Positions 1 through 7,622 of a stretch of DNA of 8,812 nt are shown one piece after another (the first letter of the stretch is position 1; every line of letters starts with the position of its first letter). Below the pieces are notes generated by a model. It was not told the DNA's origin. It did not search any database and saw only the letters and a program-made list of their open reading frames with translations. Origin of the DNA: Candidatus Methanomethylophilaceae archaeon (GTDB lineage Archaea > Thermoplasmatota > Thermoplasmata > Methanomassiliicoccales > Methanomethylophilaceae); assembly GCA_017395275.1 (NCBI GenBank), contig JAFPVN010000005.1, forward strand, positions 1 through 8,812, read 5' to 3'. Both the position numbers and the translations under genes were made by a program.

Positions 1-537
1 GGGCTCTCCGATGGAGTGCGCCGCTACGACTCCCGCGGGCTCGTGGGGCACCATCTGGCACTTCTCGTACATGTCGTATGCCTTGACGATGAGCGCCCTG
101 TACTTCTCCTCGGGGATCTCCTTGTAGTTCTTGTCGAGACGGTCGGCGATGTCCTTGATGACCTTCTCGGGGAGCTCGGGGTGAGCGTCCGCATCCTCGC
201 CGTAGCGTTCAGCGTGGACCTCGTCCCTGATCCCCTCGAGCTTGATCTGGAGGTCGCTCTTCTTGGGGTTCTTGTCGACGTACTCGAACGTGATTGCGGG
301 CTCGTCCGCCTTGACGGTGGCGGCGGGCTTCTTGTCGCTCGTCTTCTTTCCCTTGGCGGCGTTGAAGACCATGTTTGCGTCCTCCTCGCCGAGTCCGGCC
401 TCGATGAGTCCGGCGACACCGACCTTGGTGATCTTGGTGAGCGACTCCATGTTCATGTCGTCGACGACCTTGTCAACGAGCTCGGGAGCGATTCCTCTCT
501 CCGTCAGCTTTGTCTTGGTTATTTTAGTGGATACCAT
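1..537 (-). CDS. rpoA2: DNA-directed RNA polymerase subunit A'' (Rpo1C), 3' end cut by window edge
   Basis: C-terminal part of the split largest subunit of archaeal RNA polymerase; with A' it forms the active centre and supplies the trigger loop. The ATG at 535-537 opens a frame that stays open to the window edge, giving 179 residues. The family landmark is at the very end: AAHSIGEP (residues 172-179), matching the universal AAQSIGEPGTQ block before the trigger loop but with His for Gln. In usual archaeal A'' this block lies about 70 residues from the start; here it is near 172, so roughly the first 120 residues are an extension. Residues 8-62 resemble a helix-hairpin-helix domain (GIAPELVDKV, then GVAGLIEAGLGEEDA), followed by a Lys/Ala/Pro-rich linker. 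Residues 121-160 look like the normal helical N-terminus. The start is supported by GGTGA at 543-547, five bases upstream, and by one-base spacing after rpoA1. The trigger loop and C-terminus lie outside the window. Confidence 0.93.
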   Translation of the reverse strand, partial: MVSTKITKTKLTERGIAPELVDKVVDDMNMESLTKITKVGVAGLIEAGLGEEDANMVFNAAKGKKTSDKKPAATVKADEPAITFEYVDKNPKKSDLQIKLEGIRDEVHAERYGEDADAHPELPEKVIKDIADRLDKNYKEIPEEKYRALIVKAYDMYEKCQMVPHEPAGVVAAHSIGEP

Positions 538-538
538 T

Positions 539-3500
539 TCACTCACCCTCGAAATCTCCGTCGGAGTCTCCCTCGTATTCCATTCCCTCGTCGTCGTCGC
601 TGTCGGAGTCTATGCTGTCACCCTCGTGGTTGGCATAGTCCTCTCCGACGACTCCTCCGTCGAACCTGAGGTACTCGTCTCCGAGGTCTCCCAGGACCTC
701 CGTGAACAGGTCGTCGTAGTCGACGATCTTCCCGGCGACGGCCTTGGCGGGATCGACCCCGTCCTCTCCGTACCTGAACTGGATGATGCAGTCGTTGGCG
801 TCCTTAATGGAACCGTCGTCCATGAGGCTGAGGTCCTCGAGTGCCGAGATCAGCCTCCTCTGCATGTAACCCGATCTGGATGTACGGACCGCGGTATCGA
901 CCAGTCCTTCCCTTCCTCCCATCGCGTGGAAGAAGAACTCGGCCGGAGAGAGTCCGGTCTTGTAGGAGTTGGTGACGAATCCCTTGGCGTACGCACCGAG
1001 GTCGTTGGGCTCGAAGTGGGGGAGGGTCCTGTAGTGGTAACCTCTCCTCAGCCTCTCGTTACGGACGGTCTGCTGTCCGACGCATCCTGCCATCTGGGAC
1101 AGGTTCAGCATCGAACCGCGGGCTCCGGACTTGGCCATGATGACCGCGGGATTCTGCATACCGAGGTGCTCCCCTGCGATGCGTCCCGCGTTGTCACGGG
1201 CGTCTCCCAGCTTGTTCTGGACCTGGGCCTCGAGGGTCTCCTCGAGGGAGCGTCCGGGCATCTGGTTGAGGGTCCCGTCCCTGTAGGACTGGATGAGGTC
1301 CTCCACGTCCGCGACGCACTTGTCGTTGTAGTCGCGGATCTCGGACCTTGCCTGCTCGGGGATGTCCTCGTCGTCGATACCGGTGCTGAACCCGTGGTTC
1401 ATGATGGTACCGAGGGCGAGCCTGGTGACCTGGTTGATGAACTTCCTCGCCCTGTCCGCTCCGTAGTCACGGGCGACCTTGTCGAGGATCTTTCCCTTGC
1501 TGTTACCGATTCCCTTGACGTCGATGGTTCCCATGAGAAGCTGTCCGTTACGGATCTTGACGTACGCGTCGAAGGGACAGTTCTCCTTCTGGCATCCGCC
1601 CTTGCATCCGTGGCAGATGGCGGCCTTGAACGTGGTGTTCAGGTCCTTGGGCAGGATGGTGGAGAAGAGCTGCCTTCCGGTCCAGTACTCCTCGCCGTTC
1701 TCGTCGATCATGGGCTCGGGGATCTCGATTCCTCCGATCTCGTCCCTCTTCTCGGCTTCCTCGTCGGGGTTGACGTTGTCGATCTTGGTGAGGATGTTCA
1801 TTGCCTCGAACCTGTCGAACCTGGGGTTCTCGTGCGTCAGGAAGTAAGCGCCGGTGATGTGGTCGTGGATGGCTCCGATGATGGGGCCCCCGTACCTGGG
1901 CGACAGGATGTGCTCCTGGACCTGCATGATGATGCGAGCCTCTGCCCTCGCCTCCTCGCTCTGGAGGACGTGGAGGTTCATCTCGTCTCCGTCGAAGTCG
2001 GCGTTGTACGGGGGACAGACGCACAGGTTGAACCTGAAGGTCTTGCCGGGCATGATCCTGACCCTGTGGGCCATCATGGACATCCTGTGCAGCGAAGGCT
2101 GCCTGTTGAAGAGAACGACATCTCCGTCCACGAGCTGGCGCTCGATGACGTAACCGATGTTGAGGTTCTCGGCCTGGAACTCCACGTTGGTGTCCATGAT
2201 CTTGATCCTGCGTCCGTCGGTCTTGATGACGTAGTTCACTCCGGGGATGTAGTCCTCGTCCATGTTGACGTCGTTCTTGTGGCGGCGCATGTACTCGTCG
2301 GCGGCTTCCCTGTCGTAGTACTCCTTGCCCTCTTCGTCCTTCTTGAGGAACTTCCCGAATGCGACGGGACCCCTCATGATCATGGCGCGCATGTACTCGA
2401 TGTTGTTCTCGTTCACGCACACTGGCACAGTGAGCTCCCTCGCGGCGGCGACGGGCACTCCCACCTCGTTGATGGAGAGGAGCGGGTCGGGCGAGATGAC
2501 GGTACGGGCGCTGAAGTTGACACGCTTACCGGACAGGTTGGATCTGAAACGTCCCTCCTTACCCTTCAGCCTCTGGGTCAGTGTCTTCAGCGGGCGTCCG
2601 GACCTGTGCCTCGCGGGCGGGATTCCGGGTACCTGGTTGTCGAAGTACGTGGTGACGTGGTACTGAAGGAGCTCCCAGAGGTCCTCGACGATCAGCAGGG
2701 GTGCTCCCTGGTCGCGGTTCTCCCTGAGCCTCTGGTTGATACGTATGATATCAACAAGCTTGTGGGTCAGGTCGTCCTCGGACCTGTCGTCGGACTCCAG
2801 CCTGATGGAAGGACGTACGGTGACAGGGGGGACGGGCAGTGCCTGGAGCACCATCCATTCGGGCCTGCATGCCTTGGGGTCGAATCCCAGGATCGCGGCG
2901 TCCTCGTCGGGGATCCTCTCGAGCCACTCCCTGACGTCGTTTGCGGACATCTTGATCATGTTGTTCTTCTCGTCCTTCTTCTCCTCCTTCTCCTTCTCGT
3001 CGGGCTCGCGGTGGAAGGTGGTGGGCTTGTCCAGCTTGATCATGAGGGCCTTCTTTCCGCAGTAGGGGCAGTAGAAGTCCTTGTCGGACTGTACCTTCTT
3101 GGCTACCAGCTTGGCGGTCTCCTTGACGTACTGGTTGATATCGTCGGAGTCCCCTCCGAGGGCCTTGACGCTCTCGAGGAACTTGTTACGCTTGTCCTTC
3201 TCGGCCTCGGTGAGCATCAGCTTACCGCAGTACTTGCAGGTACACCTGAGGAGCATCTCGATCTCCTTGATGAAACCGACGTGGATGATGGGCCTGGCGA
3301 GGTCGATGTGACCGAAGTGTCCGGGACACTCGTCGGTCCTGCGGAAACAGGTTGCGCACCTGAGCTCGCGCTCCACGACTCCCATGTGGCGGTCCATGAG
3401 ACCTCCGTCGATGGGGCGTCCCTCGTCGTCGTAGGTGTCGGCGGTGATGACCTTCACCGCGGACATCTTCCTGATCTCCTCGGGGGACAGGGTGGCGAAC

Positions 3501-3544
3501 CTGATGCCGTTGATCCTCTTCGAAATTCCGTCTGAATAGATCAT
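539..3544 (-). CDS. rpoA1: DNA-directed RNA polymerase subunit A' (Rpo1N)
   Basis: N-terminal part of the split largest subunit, 1001 residues, forming the clamp, the catalytic metal loop and the bridge helix. Seen in order: N-terminal LSPEEIRKMS motif; zinc site C63, C66, C73, H76 ending in CPGHFGH; a second zinc site from C103/C106 and C159/C162; a charged Glu/Lys linker at about 179-194; the catalytic loop NADFDGD at 514-520, whose three Asp bind the active-site magnesium; a Cys cluster at 644-656; and the bridge-helix region at about 862-897. YGEDGVDP at 925-932 is where archaeal A' normally ends or nearly so. Here 69 more residues follow, ending in a very acidic Asp/Ser/Glu/Gly tail, which makes the protein about 100 residues longer than the usual A' of about 880-900. 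The ATG overlaps the rpoB stop as ATGA and has a GGAGG seven bases upstream. No intein interrupts the catalytic motif. Confidence 0.97.
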   Translation of the reverse strand: MIYSDGISKRINGIRFATLSPEEIRKMSAVKVITADTYDDEGRPIDGGLMDRHMGVVERELRCATCFRRTDECPGHFGHIDLARPIIHVGFIKEIEMLLRCTCKYCGKLMLTEAEKDKRNKFLESVKALGGDSDDINQYVKETAKLVAKKVQSDKDFYCPYCGKKALMIKLDKPTTFHREPDEKEKEEKKDEKNNMIKMSANDVREWLERIPDEDAAILGFDPKACRPEWMVLQALPVPPVTVRPSIRLESDDRSEDDLTHKLVDIIRINQRLRENRDQGAPLLIVEDLWELLQYHVTTYFDNQVPGIPPARHRSGRPLKTLTQRLKGKEGRFRSNLSGKRVNFSARTVISPDPLLSINEVGVPVAAARELTVPVCVNENNIEYMRAMIMRGPVAFGKFLKKDEEGKEYYDREAADEYMRRHKNDVNMDEDYIPGVNYVIKTDGRRIKIMDTNVEFQAENLNIGYVIERQLVDGDVVLFNRQPSLHRMSMMAHRVRIMPGKTFRFNLCVCPPYNADFDGDEMNLHVLQSEEARAEARIIMQVQEHILSPRYGGPIIGAIHDHITGAYFLTHENPRFDRFEAMNILTKIDNVNPDEEAEKRDEIGGIEIPEPMIDENGEEYWTGRQLFSTILPKDLNTTFKAAICHGCKGGCQKENCPFDAYVKIRNGQLLMGTIDVKGIGNSKGKILDKVARDYGADRARKFINQVTRLALGTIMNHGFSTGIDDEDIPEQARSEIRDYNDKCVADVEDLIQSYRDGTLNQMPGRSLEETLEAQVQNKLGDARDNAGRIAGEHLGMQNPAVIMAKSGARGSMLNLSQMAGCVGQQTVRNERLRRGYHYRTLPHFEPNDLGAYAKGFVTNSYKTGLSPAEFFFHAMGGREGLVDTAVRTSRSGYMQRRLISALEDLSLMDDGSIKDANDCIIQFRYGEDGVDPAKAVAGKIVDYDDLFTEVLGDLGDEYLRFDGGVVGEDYANHEGDSIDSDSDDDEGMEYEGDSDGDFEGE
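543..547 (-). promoter_or_regulatory. Ribosome binding site of rpoA2
   Basis: On the minus strand GGTGA, complementary to the archaeal 16S rRNA 3' end, lies five bases before the rpoA2 ATG and inside the last codons of rpoA1. It fixes the rpoA2 start and implies translational coupling. Confidence 0.6.
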
Positions 3545-6500
3545 CTAGATTCCTCCAGCTGAAGTCTCATGGCCACACCCATCGACAGAAGCTCGTCCAT
3601 GAGGAGCTTGAATGCGTAGGATGTCTGTATGGGACTGATCATGTTGTTGTTCTTGCACACGGGGCAGTAGAAGCTGCCGGACCTGTCCGCGATGGCGACA
3701 TGACCGCAGTCGGGGTTGCCGCACACGTGGAGCGTGGTACCGTCGGACTCGTCCAGCAGACGGTCCTTGATGACCATGGCCGCACCGTGACCGGTGAGGG
3801 TATCCCTCTCCATCTCTCCGAACCTGAGACCTCCCTGCCTGGAACGTCCCTCGGTGGGCTGACGGGTGAGGACCTGGACGGGTCCGCGCGACCTGCAGTG
3901 CATCTTTCCGCTGACCATGTGGTGCAGCTTCTCGTAGAAGATGACTCCTGTGTATATGTCGACGGAGATCTTGCGTCCGGTGGTACCGTCGAACATGACC
4001 TCCTTTCCGGTGTTCTTGAATCCGTTCCTGACGAGACCGTCGCGGATGGACTTCTCCCTCTCTCCGGAGAAGACGGTACCGTCGATGGTGCGTCCCTCCA
4101 TCGCTCCGACCTTACCTCCGATCATCTCGAGGACGTGTGCGATGGTCATACGCGAGGGTATTCCGTGGGGGTTGACCACGATGTCGGGTGTGATACCGTC
4201 GATGGTGAAGGGCATGTCCTGCTGGGGCACGAGGCGTCCGACGACTCCCTTCTGACCGTGCCTGGAACAGAACTTGTCTCCGAGCTCGGGAATCCTCTGG
4301 TCCCTGACCTTGACCCTGACGAGCCTGGTTCCGTTCTCGGTCTTGGTGATCATGACCGAGTCCACATAACCGGTCTCTCCCGCCCTGACGGTCGAGGAGG
4401 TCTCCCTCCTCTTCACGCTCTGCAGGTAGGAGTCCTGGGGTCCTCCCTCGTCGCTGTTGAAGTGCGGGGGCGAGGTCTTTCCGACCAGGACGGTCATTCC
4501 GCGGACCTCGGACTCGGGCGGGATGATTCCGTCCTCGTCGAGGAGCCTGTATGCGTCCTCGGGGCGCACTCCCTCCACATCGGGCGAGGGGATCTCGATC
4601 TTGTCCTCGATTCCGTTGGGGTACCTGCGCTCCTCGATGCGGTATGTCCTCATGAAGGTGGAGCGTCCCAGTCCGCGCTGGACCGAGCTCTTGTTCATGA
4701 CGATCGAATCCTCAATGTTGTATCCGTGGAAGGACATGACCGCAATACAGAAGTTCTGTCCTGCGGGCTTGTGGTTGTATCCCACGTATTCCATGCTCTG
4801 GGTCTGCACCATCGGCTTCTGCGGGTAGTGCAGGAGGTGTCCGCGGGTGTCGGGCCTGGTGCGGTAGTTGGCCGCGGGCACTCCCAGAGCCTGCTTGGCC
4901 ATGGCCGCACCCAGCGTCACACGGGGTGCGGAGTTGTGCTCGGGGTACGGGACCAGACCGGAGGCGATACCGATGATGACCATCGGGTCCACCTCCATGT
5001 GGGTGTGGTCCTTGGTGAGCTTGCTGGGGACGTGCATGATGCCGTCGCACGATTTGCACTTGAGCTCGATGTCGCCGTCCACGCCGGGGTTGACCCAGTC
5101 GACGTCGGCCACGGAGAGCGTCTTGTGGCAGCAGGGGCAGACGTCTGGCACATCGTAAGCGTCGATTGCGACGTACGTGTCCTCCTCTTCCTCTGCGTCG
5201 ACCCACTCGATGATTCCCTCCCTGAAGAGCTCGTCCCAGGTGATCTTGTCCTCGCGGATTCCGTCGAGGTGCTTCTTGGACAGGACGGTCTTGCCGTTCT
5301 TCACGATGAGCAGCGGGCGTCTGAGACGTCCCTCGTCGCTGTTGATGAGGATCTCGTCCATCTCCCTGTCGTAGCGGATGTTGATCTCGGGGTCCAGCAG
5401 ACCGCATCTCCTCCTCTCGCGCACTTCCGACACGAACTTCTCGGGATCGTTGAAGGTTCCGATGAGCCCTCCGTTCAGGAAGATACGGGTTCCGGAGCTG
5501 ATGTTGTTCTCGGTCACGTTGAAGTCCCTGCTGAACAGCCACTTGAGGTAGTTCTCGTCGAATCCGTTGGAGACGTCGATGATCAGGGCCGCGTTCTTAA
5601 CCAGACCGCAGTTCTGTCCCTCGGGGGTCTCGGACGGGCACAGTCTTCCCCACTGAGTGGGGTGAAGGTCACGGGCCTCGAAGTGGGGCTGGCTCCTGGT
5701 GAGCGAGGAGGTGATCCTCCTGAGGTGCGACATGGCCGACATGTTGGTGGTCCTGTCGAGGAGCTGGGAGACTCCGGCGCGTCCTCCGACCCAGTTTCCT
5801 GTGGCCAGGGAGTGGATGAGCTTGTTGGTCAGGATCTCGGGCCTGATCGACGACTCCACGATTCCGTTGAGTCCCTTGTTTCCGTTCTTCTTGTCTCCGC
5901 TCTTGGTCTTGACCAGACGCTTCTCGACCTGGTACTTCAGGTCCTTCATGAGCGAGTTGAAGCTGTTCCTGAAGAGGTCCTCCATGAGGTCCCCGGAGAG
6001 GTTCAGCCTCTTGTTGGCGTAGTGGTCCTTGTCGTCGACACCTCTCTTCTCCAGAGCGACCTCGAGGACGGAACGCGCGACACGGCCAAGGTAGATTGCC
6101 TTCTTCATACGGTCCGCGGGGGTGTTGCCGAGGTGGGGGAGCAGGCTGTGGTCGAGGATGCTCTCGACCTTCTTGACCCTGTACTCCTTCGCCTGACCCT
6201 GTGCGAGGGTCCTCTCGAGGTATGCGAAGGCGTCGGCGGTGGTCGCGAATCCGTTGGGCAGGTAGAAGTCCTTGTCGGATGCCCTGGCTATGTTCGCGTA
6301 GACGATGTTGGCCATCCTCTCGTCGGACACGATGGTCTGGAAGATCTCCTGGTCCGACTCCATTCCCAGCGCCTTCATGAGGGCGATGAGGAGGATGCTG
6401 TTGCCGGCGGATGCCAACTGTACGGTGAGGACGTCGTCCTTGTACTTCGATTTGCTGTCCTGCTTCTTCTCGATGACGGCGAGGGAACGGAATCCGTCCT

Positions 6501-7266
6501 TCTGCGAGAAGACCTTTGCGAGGACCGAGTCGGCCTCTCCCTTCTTGCTGCACTCCACGAGCACTCTGTTGGGTGCGAGGTCCTCGAACGTGATGAGTAC
6601 CCTCTCGGTACCTCCGACGATGAAGTATCCTCCGGGGTCCCTGGGGTCCTCCTTCTGCTCGCGGAGGTAGTTGTCGTACTCCTCGTCGGTGAGGTTCTCG
6701 AGCTGGAGCCTGCTTGCGACGACGGCCCTGTCGAGGCTGCATCCCCTGGACTTGACCATCATGGGGAGATCGCAGACCTTGACGCGCTCGGTGAAGAGCT
6801 CGGTCGCGGTGTCGACGGACTGGTCGTCAGTCTCCGCCTCGTAGACGGTGAAGTCGACGAACACGGGCGAGCAGTAGTTGAGGTTCCTGAGCCTTGCCTC
6901 CATGGGGGTGAGGGGGGTCTCGGAACCGTCGGCCTCGGTGACGACCGGGCCGAGGTATCTGTTCTGGTCGAACGAATCGGGCTTTCCGACGTGGATGGTC
7001 GGGGGGGACTGGACCTCGATCTTCCCGTCCGAACCTCTGCTCCTTCCTACGCGTATGATCAGGTGTCTTCCGTCACGGCTGTCCTTGTCGACGTCGATCC
7101 TGATGATACCGTGATCGGTACCGTCGTTCTGGACGGATACGTCGTCGACGATCCTCTGCATCCTGCTGTTGGGGTTGTCTTCCGTAGCGAGGAAGTCGTT
7201 GAAGGACGCGACGTGGTGGTTGACGATGTTGTGACCCTTGAAATAAAGATTAACTAGATCCCTCAT
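3541..7266 (-). CDS. rpoB: DNA-directed RNA polymerase subunit B (Rpo2), undivided
   Basis: Second-largest subunit, 1241 residues, in one reading frame; many methanogens encode it as separate B'' and B' proteins. Seen in order: N-terminal VNHHVASFNDFL block (protrusion); lobe to about 360; fork region ending in the conserved LCPSETPEGQNCGL at 542-555; external domains to about 700; hybrid-binding domain with HLLHYPQKP (810-818) and the universal GDKFCSRHGQKG (996-1007); C-terminal clamp with zinc ribbon C1192, C1197, C1201, C1204. An additional CxxC pair set, C710/C713 and C737/C740, sits in a roughly 40-residue insertion just before HTHMEVDP, where archaeal B normally has a short link. The usual archaeal length is about 1120-1200, so the insertion accounts for part of the excess. 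The ATG overlaps the end of rpoH by 17 bases and follows GGAGGG at a spacing of five. Confidence 0.98.
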   Translation of the reverse strand: MRDLVNLYFKGHNIVNHHVASFNDFLATEDNPNSRMQRIVDDVSVQNDGTDHGIIRIDVDKDSRDGRHLIIRVGRSRGSDGKIEVQSPPTIHVGKPDSFDQNRYLGPVVTEADGSETPLTPMEARLRNLNYCSPVFVDFTVYEAETDDQSVDTATELFTERVKVCDLPMMVKSRGCSLDRAVVASRLQLENLTDEEYDNYLREQKEDPRDPGGYFIVGGTERVLITFEDLAPNRVLVECSKKGEADSVLAKVFSQKDGFRSLAVIEKKQDSKSKYKDDVLTVQLASAGNSILLIALMKALGMESDQEIFQTIVSDERMANIVYANIARASDKDFYLPNGFATTADAFAYLERTLAQGQAKEYRVKKVESILDHSLLPHLGNTPADRMKKAIYLGRVARSVLEVALEKRGVDDKDHYANKRLNLSGDLMEDLFRNSFNSLMKDLKYQVEKRLVKTKSGDKKNGNKGLNGIVESSIRPEILTNKLIHSLATGNWVGGRAGVSQLLDRTTNMSAMSHLRRITSSLTRSQPHFEARDLHPTQWGRLCPSETPEGQNCGLVKNAALIIDVSNGFDENYLKWLFSRDFNVTENNISSGTRIFLNGGLIGTFNDPEKFVSEVRERRRCGLLDPEINIRYDREMDEILINSDEGRLRRPLLIVKNGKTVLSKKHLDGIREDKITWDELFREGIIEWVDAEEEEDTYVAIDAYDVPDVCPCCHKTLSVADVDWVNPGVDGDIELKCKSCDGIMHVPSKLTKDHTHMEVDPMVIIGIASGLVPYPEHNSAPRVTLGAAMAKQALGVPAANYRTRPDTRGHLLHYPQKPMVQTQSMEYVGYNHKPAGQNFCIAVMSFHGYNIEDSIVMNKSSVQRGLGRSTFMRTYRIEERRYPNGIEDKIEIPSPDVEGVRPEDAYRLLDEDGIIPPESEVRGMTVLVGKTSPPHFNSDEGGPQDSYLQSVKRRETSSTVRAGETGYVDSVMITKTENGTRLVRVKVRDQRIPELGDKFCSRHGQKGVVGRLVPQQDMPFTIDGITPDIVVNPHGIPSRMTIAHVLEMIGGKVGAMEGRTIDGTVFSGEREKSIRDGLVRNGFKNTGKEVMFDGTTGRKISVDIYTGVIFYEKLHHMVSGKMHCRSRGPVQVLTRQPTEGRSRQGGLRFGEMERDTLTGHGAAMVIKDRLLDESDGTTLHVCGNPDCGHVAIADRSGSFYCPVCKNNNMISPIQTSYAFKLLMDELLSMGVAMRLQLEESR
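3552..3556 (-). promoter_or_regulatory. Ribosome binding site of rpoA1
   Basis: GGAGG on the minus strand, inside the last codons of rpoB and seven bases before the rpoA1 ATG. With the four-base ATGA overlap it supports coupled translation of B and A'. Confidence 0.6.
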
Positions 7267-7603
7267 CGAATCCCTCCACTTTCCACTTGTTCATCTTCTC
7301 TGCGAACCTGTCTTTGTACTCTCCGCCGCCGATCACCAGTCTGTAAGCCACGAATTCCTCCGCAGTCTTACTCTTCCTGACGACCTTGATGACGCTACCC
7401 TCCTTGATGGGTCCGACCTTATTCCCGTTCTCGTCGAAGGACTGCTCGAGAGCAAGGATCGCCGCGTCATCCTTCCTGATCTTGGGGAGCTTGCTGCGGT
7501 CCACGCCGAGATGTTCGAGGACCTTGACTGCCTCCTCCTCCGTCAGGAGCTTGTGCTCGGGCACGAGGTCGTGCGAGAGGACATTAAATTTTTCCGATAC
7601 CAA
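7250..7603 (-). CDS. rpoH: DNA-directed RNA polymerase subunit H (Rpo5)
   Basis: Small jaw subunit of archaeal RNA polymerase, homologous to the C-terminal domain of eukaryotic Rpb5; first gene of the operon. Family motifs are clear: FNVLSHDLVPEHKLLTEEE near the N-terminus, LPKIRKDDAAILAL at 39-52, VVRKSKTAEE at 74-83 and YRLVIGG to 93. Usual RpoH is about 75-90 residues; this one is 117. Two parts are extra: about 12-14 residues around 53-66 (Asp/Asn/Gly-rich) and a charged C-terminal extension at 91-117 whose end overlaps rpoB. I chose the TTG at 7601-7603 because AGGTGA (7609-7614) lies five bases before it and the FNVLSHDLVPEH block follows five residues later. A GTG at 7610-7612, directly after an in-frame TAG, would add three residues (120 in all) but is itself part of that AGGTGA. 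The TTG call is inference; the gene identity is not in doubt. Confidence 0.92.
   Translation of the reverse strand: MVSEKFNVLSHDLVPEHKLLTEEEAVKVLEHLGVDRSKLPKIRKDDAAILALEQSFDENGNKVGPIKEGSVIKVVRKSKTAEEFVAYRLVIGGGEYKDRFAEKMNKWKVEGFDEGSS
7272..7277 (-). promoter_or_regulatory. Ribosome binding site of rpoB
   Basis: GGAGGG on the minus strand within the rpoH coding region, five bases before the rpoB ATG at 7264-7266. It confirms that rpoB starts inside rpoH. Confidence 0.65.
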
Positions 7604-7608
7604 GTACT

Positions 7609-7614
7609 TCACCT
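7609..7614 (-). promoter_or_regulatory. Ribosome binding site deciding the rpoH start
   Basis: AGGTGA on the minus strand, a strong match to the 16S rRNA 3' end, five bases before TTG at 7601-7603. It includes the GTG at 7610-7612, so it cannot serve that codon. The same AGGTGAA-N5-TGGTATCG arrangement recurs before the VAT gene. Confidence 0.6.
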
Positions 7615-7616
7615 AC

Positions 7617-7622
7617 AAAAAA
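7617..7622 (-). terminator. T6 tract, candidate terminator or attenuator
   Basis: Six consecutive T on the minus strand after a GGGG run, between tRNA-Lys and rpoH. Archaeal RNA polymerase can terminate at U-rich tracts without a strong hairpin, and this is the first T run after the tRNA. It is short, so it may be weak or incidental; it lies 13 bases before the rpoH TTG. Confidence 0.3.

Noticed and set aside
16..669. A 217-codon plus-strand frame over rpoA2 and the end of rpoA1
   Set aside because: Low-complexity shadow; the minus strand has clear RNA polymerase motifs throughout.
1983..2005. Possible intein at the A' catalytic loop
   Set aside because: Inteins are known in archaeal polymerase genes, but NADFDGD and its flanks are continuous here. 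The GDKF motif of RpoB and the visible Walker A of VAT are also uninterrupted.
242..3535. A 1097-codon open frame on the plus strand opposite rpoA1
   Set aside because: It lies codon-for-codon opposite rpoA1 and is open only because that gene lacks TTA, CTA and TCA codons. Its product is Val/Leu/Asp-rich without any family motif.
3700..7257. A 1185-codon open frame on the plus strand opposite rpoB
   Set aside because: Same codon-bias shadow; it ends exactly where rpoB codon 4 (CTA) gives a stop on the other strand.
7584..7596. AT-rich stretch that could be read as a TATA box
   Set aside because: It lies inside rpoH just after its start (codons for Glu-Lys-Phe-Asn) and is better explained as an AT-rich translation start region.
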